The notes beneath the pieces were generated by a model. It was given only the letters and a program-made list of their open reading frames with translations. It was not told where the DNA came from and made no database searches. A stretch of 64,000 bases of DNA, taken from NCBI GenBank assembly GCA_023079485.1, contig CM041090.1, forward strand, positions 9,112,519 to 9,176,518, read 5' to 3'. This stretch comes from Archilochus colubris (taxonomy: Eukaryota > Chordata > Aves > Apodiformes > Trochilidae). This document shows positions 24,628 to 37,612 of this stretch, piece after piece. The stretch's first letter is position 1, and the number at the start of each line of letters is the position of its first letter. A program made the position numbers and the translations under genes.

Positions 24628-25578
24628 AAGATGTCAGATTTGGTGGCCTCCTACAATAGGGTTACAGAGTTGATGGAAAAAGGAAAAGCAGCTGATGTCA
24701 TCTACTTGGACTTGTGCAAAGCATTTGACACTGTTCTGCTCAACGTCCTTGTCTTTAAATTGGAGAGAGGACATGATGGATGGACTACTCAGTGGATAAG
24801 GAATTGGCTGGATGTTCACACTCAAAGAGCTGCAGTTATGCCCAATGCCCACAGGAAGATGAGAGGTGACTGGCAGTCCTCAGGAGTCACTACTGGGACC
24901 AGGGCTGTTTAACAGCTCAGTCAGCAACACAGATGGTGGGGTCGAGTGCCAGGGTCAGCAAGCTTGTTGATGACACCAAGCAGTGTGGTGTGGCTGACAC
25001 ACGGAGAGAAGGGATGGCATTCAGATTGTCACCCAGGAATACAATCGTATCCTGGGATACATCAAAAGAAGCACGGCCAGCATGGAGCACTGTGTCCAGT
25101 TCTGGAGCCCCCAGCACAAAAAGGACGTCGAGCTCTTGGAGTGTGTCCAGAGGAGAGCCATAAAGCTGCTCAGAGGGCTGGAGCCCTCTACTGTGACAAC
25201 AGGCTGAGAGTTGGGATTGTTCAGCCTGGAGAAGAGAAGGCTCCAATGAGATCTTACAGCAGCCTTCCAGTCCCTGAAGGGACTTGGGGAGGGACTTTTT
25301 ACAAGGGCATGTAAAGGGACAGGATGAGGGGTAAGAATTCCAGACTGAAAGAGGATAGATTTATCTTAGTTATTTGGAAATTCTTTCCTGTGAGGATGAT
25401 GAGAGGCTGGCACAGGTTGCCCAAAGAAGTTGTGGCTGCCCCATCCCTGGAAGTGTTCAAGGCCAGGTTGGATGGGAATTTGAGCAACCTGGTCCAGTGG
25501 GAGGTGTCCCTGCCTGTATCAGGGGGGCTGGAACTGGATGATCAATAAGGTCTCTCCAACCCAAACCATAATATGATA
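24628..25578 (+). mobile_element. CR1 LINE, reverse-transcriptase region to 3' end, with internal deletions
   Basis: An old CR1 copy running from mid reverse transcriptase to the 3' UTR. A 106-codon frame (24592-24912) contains motif A as VIYLDLCKAFDTV, then WTTQWIRNWLD. The YADD-type motif survives as KLVDDTK (24961-24981), where the typical CR1 form is FADDTK. A roughly 250-bp segment after it is missing at about 25028-25045, and a further piece near 25080 (around the [14 protein letters not shown] region) is also missing. The C-terminal part (25320-25548) and the 3' UTR follow, ending in a decayed tail. Frameshifts make it dead. The 3' words group it with the copies at 8056 and 37401. Confidence 0.9.
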
Positions 25579-27778
25579 AAGATGCTATTAGACCTGCAAT
25601 TTCTCTCTCCAGTTTTTCAGCAGATTTGTGTATGTAAAGAAGATGCAGAATATAAGCTACAGTTCAGCTCACCTGGCTTACAGTTGTCACCACAGAAGGA
25701 ACTTTCAGAATTGTGATGCTGACCTGGGAAAAAATTTAGATTACTTATTTTTGTTTATTTTAATAATGCATCTTAATTAAATGGACTTGAGATTACACCT
25801 ATCATGACAGCAGTTAAGTGCCCACGAGGGGTGTCTGCACATTGAATCATCTCTTGTCCCTTCTGAGAAACAGTAAACAAGTATCTTATTTCTAATGTTG
25901 CTTTTATATCTTCACAATATTTTCCTTGCATGATCAATCATTTCAAGGCAGTACAGTTTAATAGGCTTAACAAAGATTAGAAAAACTCATTCTCGATTTA
26001 TCACTAAAGGAATACTCAGCCCTTGACAACATGAATAACTCTTTGTGGACATTTCCCAGCTGTGTCAGATAGAGCAGCATCCAACAGAATGAACTGTAAG
26101 ATTACTTAATAGGCCTCATGTTCTTTTCCCTCTGCTACATGGATTATTCAGATAATATTATAGTACAATCTCTTAGCTCTTTCATCTATATATGTTATAG
26201 ATTAAAGCTTAATAGCTTTGTATGACACCATGCAGATGTCAAGTGCTAGCTCAACTCCATGTGTTTTCTCTGCCCTAAATGGGACTGTCTTTATCTGAAG
26301 CATGTGCAGAGCTATGCTTGAAGGTCAGAAACACAACAGATAATTTGGAAGCTTATTCCACACTGGCTCTTCTTTGGCAGCATATTCTATAATTGTCACA
26401 TACCACAAGAAGTCCAAAGATCATGCAGCTTCTGTGCTACATCAAGTAGCAAGTACATCTACAGCAAGTTATTCTTACTGTCATCAAGAAATTTGTTTTC
26501 AAAACTGGGTATTACTCCATGGTGTGGCTTTTGTGTCAGCAAAGTGAAATGCACACTGTTTGTTCCTCTGATGTGGTATGTTACCCTACTTGTTCTATAA
26601 ATGTGTGTGTTAAAAAAACAAAGCCTTAACCATAACTTTTAAGACTTAAGTGACTGTATAACATTCAGCTGTGGAAAGCAACGACAAAAAAAGCAATGTC
26701 TTCAATAGGAAAAAAATTGCAGCTTTCTTCTTGTGACAGGCTACAGCAATTCTGCAGACAAAGAAGAAACTTTAAGCCTAACCTTCTGAATTTCCTACAG
26801 TTACACAAACTGCTGATAGCAGATCACTTTCAAGAAGTTTCAAAATCTGACTGCACAAATGTTAATTTTTAAAAAAAATGCTAAAATTAATTTAATAATT
26901 TGAGAATGTTCCTTTTTCTATGCATTGTGCTAATTCTGGTGACAAAAATATCCTGCAATATTCAAACATATCTGAAACAGTGTCAATATGGCATAGCTTT
27001 TAAAAATTATTTCAGAAAAAAAATATTTGTGCTTAATTCTAACTGTCCTACAGATTTCTCCCTAAGACAAAGGAAGTGCTGCCATAATGTACATTTAGAA
27101 AAATACTTGTTAATCCTTGTTTAGAGTATTAGGGATCAGATTTAACACACCAAATATTCACCTCCTGGCAATACCAACATTTTTTTTTTGTCACTTTCAA
27201 ACAAGCCTGAGGAATGTCTGGAATTTCCCTGTACCTTCAAAATCAAGAACACATTTTTCCAGCAAGCCTGAGATACAGCAGTAATTACGTATCAACTGAA
27301 GGAAAAGAGAAAAAAACCCTTTACCATACCCAGCTGGATAATTAAAATGTAGTGAAAGTCCTGGATAAAAAGGGAGATGTACTTGTTCAATTACCTGAAT
27401 CGGGTTTTTTTAGCTGATTACAGGTAAAACACAGGAAAAAATAGGAGGAGCATCACTTCATTATTGACACAGTTCTGTTTTCTCTCTCAGTTGTTTTCTC
27501 TAAACTTCTCTAAACAAACTTCTGCTTTCTCTATCAGTTGTACTGAAATACCTCCCAAATACTGTGAGCAGTCTTATTGGTACATGCTTGCTAGCATACA
27601 GACAGATATGACCCCTGCTAAAACCCATACGATGTTGCATGTGTTATCATTCATTATTATTTCCAAAATCAATCAAGCCACAGGGTTCCATTTCAATTAG
27701 ATTTATTATCTACAAGCAGAGATCCTTGTAATGGAAGACATCAGGAGTTCCATAAAGATACAATTCAAAAAGTAACAG
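25579..27778. other. Non-coding stretch, nothing recognised
   Basis: AT-rich unique DNA with short homopolymer runs (for example T at about 27180). The longest frames are under 80 codons. Confidence 0.55.
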
Positions 27779-27887
27779 AAAACAACTCAACAACAAAAAA
27801 CAACAAACAAACTAAAAACAAGAAACAAAAAAACAATCAACAACAACAAAAAAAAAACAAACCCAAACCCCAAACAACAGCAACCCA
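27779..27887. repeat. CAA/CAAA-rich low-complexity tract
   Basis: About 110 bp built from CAA, CAAA and A-run words, almost free of G. It is the longest CAAA-type tract in the window. A minus-strand frame across it (27812-28105) is a translation artefact. Confidence 0.88.
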
Positions 27888-30800
27888 CTATTATTTTTTT
27901 CCTTTCTTCTAGTCTTTCTAGACTTTCCCCATCCTATCATTCTGTTTCCCAGCAAACCTCCTACCTTAGAGACACAGGCCCTAAAATGTAACTTGTAGTT
28001 GGTTGTAGGAGAGAGCTGCACATTCCTCTGTAGAGCCAGGCAAACAGTCAGAACCCAGCAATGAGTGGAACTGTTCCATGCCATAGAAATCCAGAATGAG
28101 TCCAAGCAATGTGCCTTTTACATGGGATGTGAGTCAACCTGTATCAGAATAGCTGGCAAAGCCTCAGTAAGGATAGAAAAACACCATTTACTGAAATGCT
28201 ACTGGAGGCAGGGAGAGGAGCTGAGTCTGGCTCAGCTGAGCAGCCCGATATGCACTGCAGCTGGAGTCCTATCTGCAGCTCCTGCTAGGCCATTCACTGC
28301 ATTGCACAAAGCCCTTCAGTGTCCTGCCTCTGTGGAAAGGGGCAATGACAGCTGGGGTTCTGCCTGACTCTGTCTGGGGACCATTTTATATTCTAGTGCA
28401 CTAAAGAGTAGATGTATATTTATACATGTCAGATTTTCTTAGAGGTATAGAGGTGGGAAGCTGACTGCCCATGTGCTGTACTCTGCATGCATGGATCCCA
28501 ACTACTGCCTGGTCCAGTCCACTAAGTCAGATCTGGGCTGTTGAAGGGGTGGACTACCAGACTTCAAGTGATACATTCAAAGGGACAGCTCGCATGCAAT
28601 TTTGTTTGGAAGAAATGCATTTTTGCATAAGGCTGCCTTTCATTTCCATTTTGCCTCACTGTTTCATGCAGTACTGTTATTGAACATCAGCCAACATTTT
28701 CCCTTCAGTTATATCTGTGTGTGCTTTATCAGCAAGCACTTGACTACAGGCACTTGACAATTATTTTAAACTTGATTGAGCTATTTTGTGAGTTTAGTTC
28801 AGGAATACCATTAAAATATTCTCTTCTAGCTTGAAGCAAATACAGCACAAGAAGTCTTGTAAAGTATTTCAATTGGTCACTCAAACCACTCTGGCCAAGT
28901 AGCACAGCTGAACAAACTATATAACTCAAGAAAGGTTGGTTTTACTGGCACTTGGGCAAAAGAGACAGTATCAGCCTTATCTCGTGAATTTTGAAACCTT
29001 CTGTATCATATAAATCCCTGTTAAAATACTGCACTGCAAGCAGTGGAGACTTGCTCTCACCTTTCTTACTAAGGGGAATTTCTACAATGTCTGGGTGAGG
29101 AAAAAAGAGAGTGATGTGATTCTTGGTCTGATCCTGATCTTTCTTAGTGCAGATCAGGAGTAATTCCATTAAATATAAACTGGCTTAAACCATAAGAGGA
29201 TTTCAGAATCCAGTGTAAGAGGTTATTCATGAAAAATCATAATAATGATGAGTAATAGGTAGTAAATTGCCTTATAAAAGCTCTTTTTCTAAATGTTTTT
29301 CCCAGTGTATCAGTTAATGTTTTGTTATCATTTTCTGACTTTTTTAGAGAGAAAACTACTAGGCAGCCTAGGAAGAGAATGACATCCACTGTATGGACTT
29401 CTACCACCCCATTCCCAACAGCTAAATATTAAAATACAACTCCAGGCCTGGATTTGGTGGTGCTCTGTCTGTTCTCTGGCAAGATCAACACAAGTCAAAC
29501 ACATTTGACATGTTAGCAAATAAATTCTGAAATAAAGCATGTAAATAAATTGGGACTTGAGAGAAATCTTATGGCTGATATGGGACTGTATAAAGTCCTT
29601 GCTTCACAGACCTCTTTTTGTCAATCATCTTGGACTTCTATTGAAACATTTTGACAATGTTTAATAGCATGAAAAGTGAAAGTAAACCTAAGAAGCTTCC
29701 AATTCAAGATAAGGTTGGTCCAGTGCAACACAAGATTTCTTCCAACAAGCATGACTCTAAGCAGTAATATTCTGTTCAATGGGCTCACTTAGAGACAAAT
29801 TTCTGATGGTAATGGAAAGTACTGTAAAGAGAGCTTTCCCTACTACATGAATAAAGGCCACAAAGCATGATGTGATTAGGCATAAAATCAGAAGATAGTT
29901 GCCTCTGGAAAAAAGATAAGATACACAACAGTGGACATCTGGCAGTACCAGTAACAAACACAAGTGATGTTTCTTCCCAAGTGCAGATGTAAGTCACATT
30001 GTAACTGAGTCTGCTACAAACCTACAACTTCCACAGTAGAAAGGTCAGGATAAAAGGCGACATTACTCAGTTTTCTGTGCCTGGAATCTGCTATACTGAG
30101 TCAGAAGATCATTAAAGCCTGCAGAGTTTGAACCACATCCAGACACAAGACTCTCCAGGGACCTCTGAACATACACTTGAAGAGTAGTTCCGATTTTCAA
30201 GCCCTTTTGAGGAGGTTTACTGGACACATCTTAAGTTCCCAGAAATATCCTTGTTCTCAATGGGAAATGGCATCCATGACTTCAAGATGTCTCATAGCCC
30301 TCAAAAGCCATCTATTTCTCATTCAACTTCAGGATTTCCAGGTAACTCTTAACTGAATTTATTTGTGAGGGCCAAGGTCCCATCCAGCCCTTGTATTTGT
30401 GCAAAAAAGCTGAAATGCCCTTTCTCTTAGAGTTCAAGATATCCAGTAATTCACCTCTGGATTTCTACTCAAGACATGGAATGACATAGACAGAAATAGG
30501 CAGAGGAAGGAGTCTGAAAAGAGATAGAGAGAAAAGACCAACTGAAATAGGCGTTGGCATCCATGTCCTTTTCTCTGCATCAGTTTTCCCAACATTCCAG
30601 AGATATATTTAGGTTCTAATCACAGCTAAGATGCCTAGGATTCCTCTGTCCCTTACTTATGTTTTTAATTCTGGCTCTTCCATACACAATTTACTTGGTT
30701 TCATTTACCTCCCTTAAATCTTGAACCTTTAATTAAACTGTTTTCTTCTTCCTGACATTAGAATTGATCTCTTCCTGTGCCCAAGTAAACTTATATTGCA

Positions 30801-32679
30801 AGAGAGCTATGCATCTACATATACTTCTAGGGTTTTAAAGACAAGGAGTAACATATTGCTTTTGTGCTGCTTGAGATTTTCCCCTTGCAGAGGAACTATG
30901 GGTCTGTCCCTCAAGTCTTTACTCACTGCATTGTCCCTCAATATACTTCTGCCAAAGCAGTTGTACATTAAGAATTTACCTGTGACCTTTTCATCTGTCT
31001 GGCAGAGGAAAGCAGCTGTCAAAGATATAAGATTCCACTGAAGACACTGGCAGTATAACAGTACAATGGTAAGACAGTCATAACTTGAGCTAAGTTTCAT
31101 AAATAGTGGTTCCCCAAAATCATCATAACCTGAACAAATAAACGATGTCAAAAAAACATCTAGGAATATATATCCACATGGATATATGGAACTACTGTTA
31201 CAGTCATACCAGCCATCTGCTTCTTTCTAGAAGACTAAGTGAGGAGGTCACAAAAAGAAATATTTGGTTCCTTTTAGTGTAGGTTGTTGTGAGGAGGAGA
31301 GAGATGTGAGCATCTTGTGGTTAGTTTATTTGCATTCTTTTTTACTGAGATAAAGAGGTGGGGTATAAATAACCTTGCTCACATCAGTCAGAGATGGATT
31401 TCAGAAAATAAACATAATGTAGTTTCTGGTATTTCTAGAAAGAGTCTTTGATTTAAGAGCAAGGAGGAGAAATTAAAAAACAAAAACAAACACCCACATA
31501 ACTTTAATTAGAATGTCCTTGGCAAGAAATCTGGAAATATCCCCAGTAATCTGTTGGAGAAAAGAGTTTCAGTAGAATTGGAGTGATAATAGCAGAGGCC
31601 CCAGGAAATGAGAGTGGGGAAAAATGGTAGGCTCATTTCCCATGAGGGAAAGAGACTGTAGTTACTTCATGTGGCTTTGCCAAGCAAAGCTTGAAAAAAT
31701 CAAGGATGGTCACACCATGGTGAAGCATAATTTATAGTTTTAAGGACAGGACTCCTATAGTGTTCACTATTGCAGCATCCTTTCTCTGAGTATGATTTAT
31801 TTGAACAAGGAGAATAAGATGGTTTTCTATGCTGGATACAGAATCTGAACAAAAACAGTATTTTGCACCTATAGTACTATAGTACCTATAGCACTGCAGA
31901 GAAACAGTTTTCAGCTTAGAACCTTCAAGAAATACTTTGCAGACTTCTAATTTCACCTGATGTTGGTAGACTTAGTCCCAAATAAATCAGAGTGATTGCT
32001 CATCTCTGTTCTCATAGGAGACTGATACAAACTTCCAGGTGAACTCCTCTGTGTGTAAGACAGAGAGGTTTTAAGAGAAAAGTTGGAATCCTCCAAAATC
32101 CATGTGTCAATATCTGCATGTTCCTTGTTAATAAAATACAAAGCAATCTAACTTGCTCCTTTTAATGCTGTTATTAATGAATCCACAATAGCTAGGAATA
32201 ATAGAGAATAAATACCACTTCCAGTCTGCGAAGAAATATTAATATACAGTTGCAAACCATTAATATACTTTTTTTTATGTATCTCCCAGCAAATGTTTCA
32301 AAAGTTTTAGGCTAAAACTGTAAGATGAAATCAGCAACATAAAACTCATTACTAAAATTATGATAGTAAATCAAGCTGCATGAGCGACAGAAGAGAACAA
32401 ATGTTTCGTCCTGGATATGTTTCTGTTCAAAGCATTCAGGAAGATTTCATAAAGATCCAGACTAAAGACAATGCATCAATTACTAGTATATTTTCTGAGA
32501 AGAATATGAACTGTCAAGGAATTTCTCATAACATTTCCAGTTACACATTCCTAGGCTACAAATAAAAATTCCTCTGCATATCACCCAATTCCTTACGAAT
32601 GCTTCCGGCTGAAGGCAGTACTAGTTTTGGCCTTTTATGTTACAAGCTGCACCAGCTTTATTATTTCTGGTTTATGTTT
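27888..32679. other. Non-coding stretch, nothing recognised
   Basis: Apparently unique DNA. A GC-richer patch lies at 28200-28380 (100-codon frame 28065-28367, +), and a 114-codon minus frame at 30807-31151. Neither shows a domain. A short hairpin (ATATATCCA, CA, TGGATATAT) lies near 31164-31185. Confidence 0.5.
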
Positions 32680-32697
32680 AAAAAAAAAAAAAAAAAA
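32680..32697. repeat. Poly(A) run of 18
   Basis: Eighteen consecutive A. There is no poly(A) signal or retrocopy body upstream that would make it the tail of a processed pseudogene. CR1 does not leave poly(A) tails. Confidence 0.9.
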
Positions 32698-35250
32698 GCA
32701 CATTATCTTTCTTTTCCTGTAGTACTTGACAGTCCATTTTAAAAAGCACAGTATGAATGACAACTGAAAAACTAATCCTGTCTTGCCTACCGCTGTCAAT
32801 ATACAGTATAAAATTTATGTCTGTTAACTGAAACCAGTGAAATAGCCTAAAGCAGTGAATCTCAGCTAAATCCAGTTCTTTTGAAAAAGTGCTGCTGTTT
32901 TCACCAGTCAGTAGTCCCAGTTCTTTGCTCATTTGCATTACTATGCCATTCAAGCAACTTTTCAGAAGGTCTTGCTTGAACCCTTGGTACTATTCCCGTG
33001 GAACTTGCTCCTGGCCAAGGCTTTCCAAATCTGATTTATCACATTCAGTGAGGGCAGAGAGAAGACTAAGACTACCAAAGTCAGGACTATGGGGGAAAAT
33101 TAAATTTTTGCACCCAAATCACTGCGCCAACACAGTCCAAACCCACCACAATAAGCAACAGCATTCTTTATAAGAAAAAAGAAGTGTTACAATATTTCCT
33201 AGAGGAAAGATTTCAGTCTGGGATAATAAAATCCATAATAATACACTTTGATTTGTGGTGATACCTAGGATGGCACTAAGCACATAAGTCCGTGCTTGCT
33301 TGGGAGGCAGCAAAGTCTGGAGGACACACTCAGTAACCCACTGAGTTCTGAATGTTGCTCTTTGTCCTCTGCTGCAGTGCAGACATCTGGCACACCTCAG
33401 GCAAAACTGCTCTGATGCACAAACTAATCCCTTCCATTGCCTCTTCAGCTGCTCTCTGTTTGTGGAAGGCCAAAACACCTTTTCACATTGCTTTCATTAG
33501 CCTTTAACTTCAGCAGTCCCTTAGCTTTTCCTTTCACTGTTTACAGCTCTCAGTCATTCAGATACGATGCTCAGATTCTGGACACCATTAACTGAGTACG
33601 AGTGCTTTTGAAAACAGTGAATTTAGTCAATTGGGACTAAATGTTTGGGTGCATTGCTTTGCAGGTAAGAATTCCCAAAGAAATAAGAGGGCTATATCTA
33701 TAAGAATACTGGTCTACCACCTATGCCTAGAAACAACAGTAGGTGGACATTTTCCTGGTTAAATCAGTTCACGATACAGCAGAATTTTTCTTTGCACTGT
33801 GTTCCTGTAACAAACTGCATCATAAAACATACCTCATCCTATAGAAAAACAGGGTTTATATTCAAGTTTTGAAGGAATTAGAGGCAGGCTGCCGTAGAAC
33901 TTGGTGAATCTGTTTCATTTTTAAGCAAATATGTGTCATTCTGCTTCGAGACTTAAGAAACGTAATGGGGACCAAATTTTTCATGCATGCTTCCCCTCAG
34001 CAAGTGTGAGCACTTTTCATTTGGGCTACCTGGCAAAAGACCAAGAAATTCTGCCATCTTTACAGAATATATGGATGATCACAGGAAGAAAATTCAAGTT
34101 AGGCTAATTCCCAGAAGAAGAATCTGTACACAAAGTGTACCAGGGGAGAAGGATCCATGGGTTGGAGAGGAAAAGGAAGTATGGAGTCGTTCTGCCCATG
34201 GATGAGAGATGAAAATGAGGGAGGCTGGAAGGATTACTTTCCATCCTGCTGGCTCTGTGCCTGCAGTGAATCATCAGAGCATAAGTAATTCTCAGAAAAT
34301 CTGAAGTTTCAGGCCTCAAGCCTCTGTTTTGGTGTTGGGTTTTTTTTCCAGCAGAGAAAAAAAAATTATTTTCTTTACTCCCAAACATCATAAGTATGCT
34401 ATAAGGTTATACTAGCAAACTATTTGAGACACTTACTATAAAAGGGAGTGAGGTGAATGAGTATGGTCAGCCAGTGTTTATGGGGATATATTGTTTTAAA
34501 CAATTTCTGGAAAATGTGTTACAGCCAGCACTTCAAACATGTCTCATGCTCAGTGTAAAAGAGGCTTTCCTGTATTAATTCAAAGCACTCTGAAGCCCAG
34601 ACACAACACAACACTCAGCAGCTCATAAATTTGTCAATGGATGAATTTAGCTTAAGGAAAATAAGATGCATGAATTATAGGTGTGGCAGGGAGCACCACC
34701 TATATTCTCAGAGTTGCTTAGACCCTTTCCAGTTGGTTGTAAGTAGTTAAAACTTTGCCAAATTTTAGATTGCAGTTCAAATTTTTTTCTAATTTTAGCT
34801 AGAAACCTTCCATATATTTATCTGCTATTTGAGCTATTTGGGAAAATTTCAGTCAAAACAGCTCAGCAGTTTCTAAGGGGAAAAAAATTTTTTTTTTTGA
34901 CCAAGGTGATAAATTCCTTTGTACTTTAAGATAATGAAGTGCTCCCATGCTTTGGTGCAGGATGTTCCACTCCTCACTGTACAAATCCCCCCATGCCTTG
35001 TTGTCCAAACAACAAGCATTTCAGAAGGCACAACTTGTAGGTGAAACTGTAGTAGATATTTGCTGAGTGACCAGTGTTTCATGAAGTCTCTGCCTACACT
35101 GAGCCTGCCTGAGGGTAAGCATGGGGAAAAGAGTGAAGTGAGTGTGAGAAAAATGGGGGAATGGATCAGTAAGCTGGAGTGATAGTAAACAATGGAGTTC
35201 TCCATATGATGCCACATTAAGAGGTTTCTGTGTGTTTCAATGTCCACTTG
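32698..35250. other. Non-coding stretch, nothing recognised
   Basis: A 119-codon minus frame at 33119-33478 and a 136-codon minus frame at 34873-35283 lie here. The latter runs into the CR1 on its opposite strand. Neither has a recognisable domain. The short inverted run AAAAAAATTTTTTTTTTT lies at about 34882-34899. Confidence 0.5.
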
Positions 35251-35628
35251 CCTGAAGAAGAGGAGGCTCAGGGGAGACCTCATTGCTGTCTACAACTACC
35301 TGAGGGGAGGCTGTAGCGAGGTGGGAACTGGACTCTTTTCACAGACGACCTTCAACAAGACAAGAGGACACAGTCTTAAGTTGTGCCAGGGGAGGTTTAG
35401 GTTAGATATTAGAAGGAATTTCTTCACGGAGAGGGTGATTAGGCTATGGAATGGACTGCCCGGGGAGGTGGTAGATTCTCCGTCCCTGGAGACATTTAAA
35501 AAAGACTGGATGTGGCACTCAGTGCCATGGTCTAGCAACTGCTCCGGTGGGTCAAGGGTTGGACTAGATGATCTCTGAGGTCCCTTCCAACCCGGCTAAT
35601 TCTATGATTCTATGATATGATTCTATGA
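35251..35628 (+). mobile_element. Young CR1 LINE 3'-end copy
   Basis: Starts sharply at CCTGAAGAAGAGGAGGCTCA and runs through the ORF2 C-terminus ([38 protein letters not shown]) and the 3' UTR to ATTCTATG repeats. It differs from the copy at 61567-62206 at only about four places, so both belong to one recently active subfamily. The A run near the ORF end has six A (35508-35513) where the sister copies have seven. This shifts the frame, so the predicted C-terminus (112-codon frame 35240-35578) is garbled after FKK. The tail has an irregular unit (TGATATGATTCTATGA). Confidence 0.95.
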
Positions 35629-35635
35629 AATGAAA

Positions 35636-35671
35636 AATAAAACCAAACAAAACCAAACCAAACAAAACAAA
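35636..35671. repeat. AAACC/AAAAC low-complexity tract abutting CR1 tail
   Basis: An A-rich tract of AACCA and AAAC units beginning a few bases after the CR1 tail. It may have been the pre-existing AT-rich target or may have grown by slippage after the insertion. Confidence 0.75.
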
Positions 35672-36871
35672 TGAAATATCATGTAAAACTGACATTGCAA
35701 AATCAAGGAAACAAAAGTTAGGGGGAAGCTGACATGGTGGCACACACATACATGTGTTCACATGCCACTTGAAGTAAAGTTGATTTGAAAATTATTAGTG
35801 TTAGTGCAGCAGGCTAGGAGGGAATTGGTTTGGGTGGTGTGGGATTCCTTCCACATTCCTTTCTTCCAAACCATCTGCTCATCCCTAGTAGAATAAGAGC
35901 ACCTTGGGATTCAACTAGGGTTTTTGTCTGTGCTAGTAATAGACTTCATCAGTGCATGCATTTTCCAGATTACACATATGAATTTAAAAATGCCATTTTG
36001 TCAAAGTCTTACTGAGAGTTTTAATATTAGTACCTGACGTGTGACAATCATGGCAGTAGCTGGAACTGTGACTTTGAAAGTGAATGGCCAAAGGAAGAAA
36101 ACAAGACCACAACAAAATTCTGAGGTATATGATTCAGAGGCAGTAACAGCAGTGAATGTAATGAAAAAAAGCTCCTGAATATTAGAATCAAATATGCAAT
36201 AGGCTCATCAAAAATAAATAGATAACAGAAAGGCAGCTGAATCTGTGTCTGTTTTGAGAACCTGAAATGCAGTTAGCATTAATTTTTTAAAATGATCCAT
36301 TTTTCTATTACTACTATGTCTGTGTGGAGTTATAATCCATAGAGATTCAAAAGTATTTTGAAATTAAACAATTCAATTTCACCTGAAATACTACTGCCTT
36401 TCCTGCAAAAAACCTCCCAAACGGGCTTCCTGCAACAGTGAAATACTTTAATTAAATTAAGAGAAGTAAGTGAAGAATAATTTTCTCCATTTGAAAACAT
36501 GCAAGTAATTTAGAAAGGCTAAATGCAATGACCAGAACTGGAATTCATAAGGCAAACAAGGATTAAATACTAGGCTGTTACCAAAGATTCCTTGGATTCC
36601 TTTAAAGCCACAAGGGACAGATTGTAAATTTTGTATCTCTTCTGACTGGGCTATGTCTTCAGGGGAACTTGTTGCTTCCATGTCAGACTAGAAGGACCAA
36701 AAAGTACTTTTCTTAGCTATAAAAGACAGTAGTTGGGCTCTCACTTTGTTTGCCAGAATTTCTTTCTTTGGCACCCATGTTTTTCTGGACCTTTCCTGTC
36801 CATCACTGTGGATGAGCTGACAATAATACTTTCAGAATTATAGACATTTTCATGCTATTTATCCACATCTG
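35672..36871. other. Non-coding stretch, nothing recognised
   Basis: AT-rich unique DNA; the longest frame is 74 codons (36457-36681, minus). Confidence 0.55.
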
Positions 36872-37400
36872 AAATGTTTAAGATCTTCAGCAATGACAGA
36901 TACCAGTTTGACTGCACCCTAACCAGGTTTGTCAATGACACCCAACTGAGTGCTGTGTTTGATGCACCCAAGGGTTGGGATGCCACCCAGAGGGACCTGA
37001 ACAAGCTTGAGAAATGGGTCCATGAGAACCTCAAGGGATTCAAAAAGATCAAGTGAAAGGTCTTGTACTTTCAGCAGGGTAATCTCTTGTATCAGTAGAG
37101 ACTGGGGAAAGTAAGGGATTGAGAGCAGCCTGTCTGAGAAGGACCTGGAGGTACCAGTGAATGAAAAGCTGGACATGAGTAAGTGATGTGTGCTTGCAGG
37201 TCAGAAAGCCAGCCATATTCTGGGATACATGCATGACCCAGAATGGTCAAGAGAGGTGATTCTTCCCCTCAGCTCCTCCCTGGTGAGACCCCACTTGAAG
37301 TGCTGTATCCATCTCTGGAGTCCTCAAGAAAAGACATGGACCATTTTACAATGTGGGTGGTGAAACATTCAGGTTTGATGGGGCACTGAACAACCCACTG
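36872..37400 (+). mobile_element. Old CR1 LINE, left part, interrupted by another CR1
   Basis: A 60-codon frame (36874-37056) carries the CR1 segment around the YADD-type motif, here RFVNDTQLS where the typical form is KFADDTKLS, so a catalytic aspartate position is mutated. The wording DATQRDLNKLEKWVHENL continues as in CR1. Further on come EKDLEV-, KLDM-, VRPHLEY- and LWSPQ-like nucleotide words, then a deletion near 37341-37359 that joins to the 3' coding end. The copy stops at GGGCACTGAACAACCCACTG (37381-37400), where the opposite-strand CR1 begins, and resumes at 37613. Confidence 0.85.
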
Positions 37401-37612
37401 TAGAATCTCAGAATCAGAATAATATAGGAGTTCAGGTTGGAAGGGACCTTAAAGATCATCCAGCTCCAACCCCAACCCCTGCATGGACAGGGAAACCTCC
37501 CACTAGACCAGATTGCTCAAGGCCCCATCCAACCTGGCCTTGAGCACTTCCAGGGAAGAGGCAGTCACAGTTGCTCTGGGCAAACTCTTTCAGTGTCTCA
37601 GCACCTTCACAG
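37401..37612 (-). mobile_element. CR1 LINE 3'-end copy nested in an older CR1
   Basis: Reads on the minus strand from about 37612 down to 37401. The + strand shows the reverse complements of the CR1 tail and 3' UTR (TTCAGGTTGGAAGGGACCTT, GATCATCCAGCTCCAACC) and coding end (CCATCCAACCTGGCCTTGAG). It splits the + strand CR1 between its GAGCAACCTG-type and AAGATGTCC-type words, leaving both halves otherwise contiguous. It is therefore younger than its host. It is the only minus-strand CR1 in the window. Confidence 0.9.

Noticed and set aside
32671..32697. Poly(A) run as the tail of a processed pseudogene
   Set aside because: No poly(A) signal at the right distance and no gene-like sequence upstream on the + strand.
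33119..33478. Minus-strand open frame of 119 codons, Cys- and Trp-rich
   Set aside because: The Cys content does not form a zinc-finger or disulphide pattern that I recognise; likely chance.
34873..35283. Minus-strand open frame of 136 codons
   Set aside because: It runs antisense into the CR1 at 35251 and has no domain.
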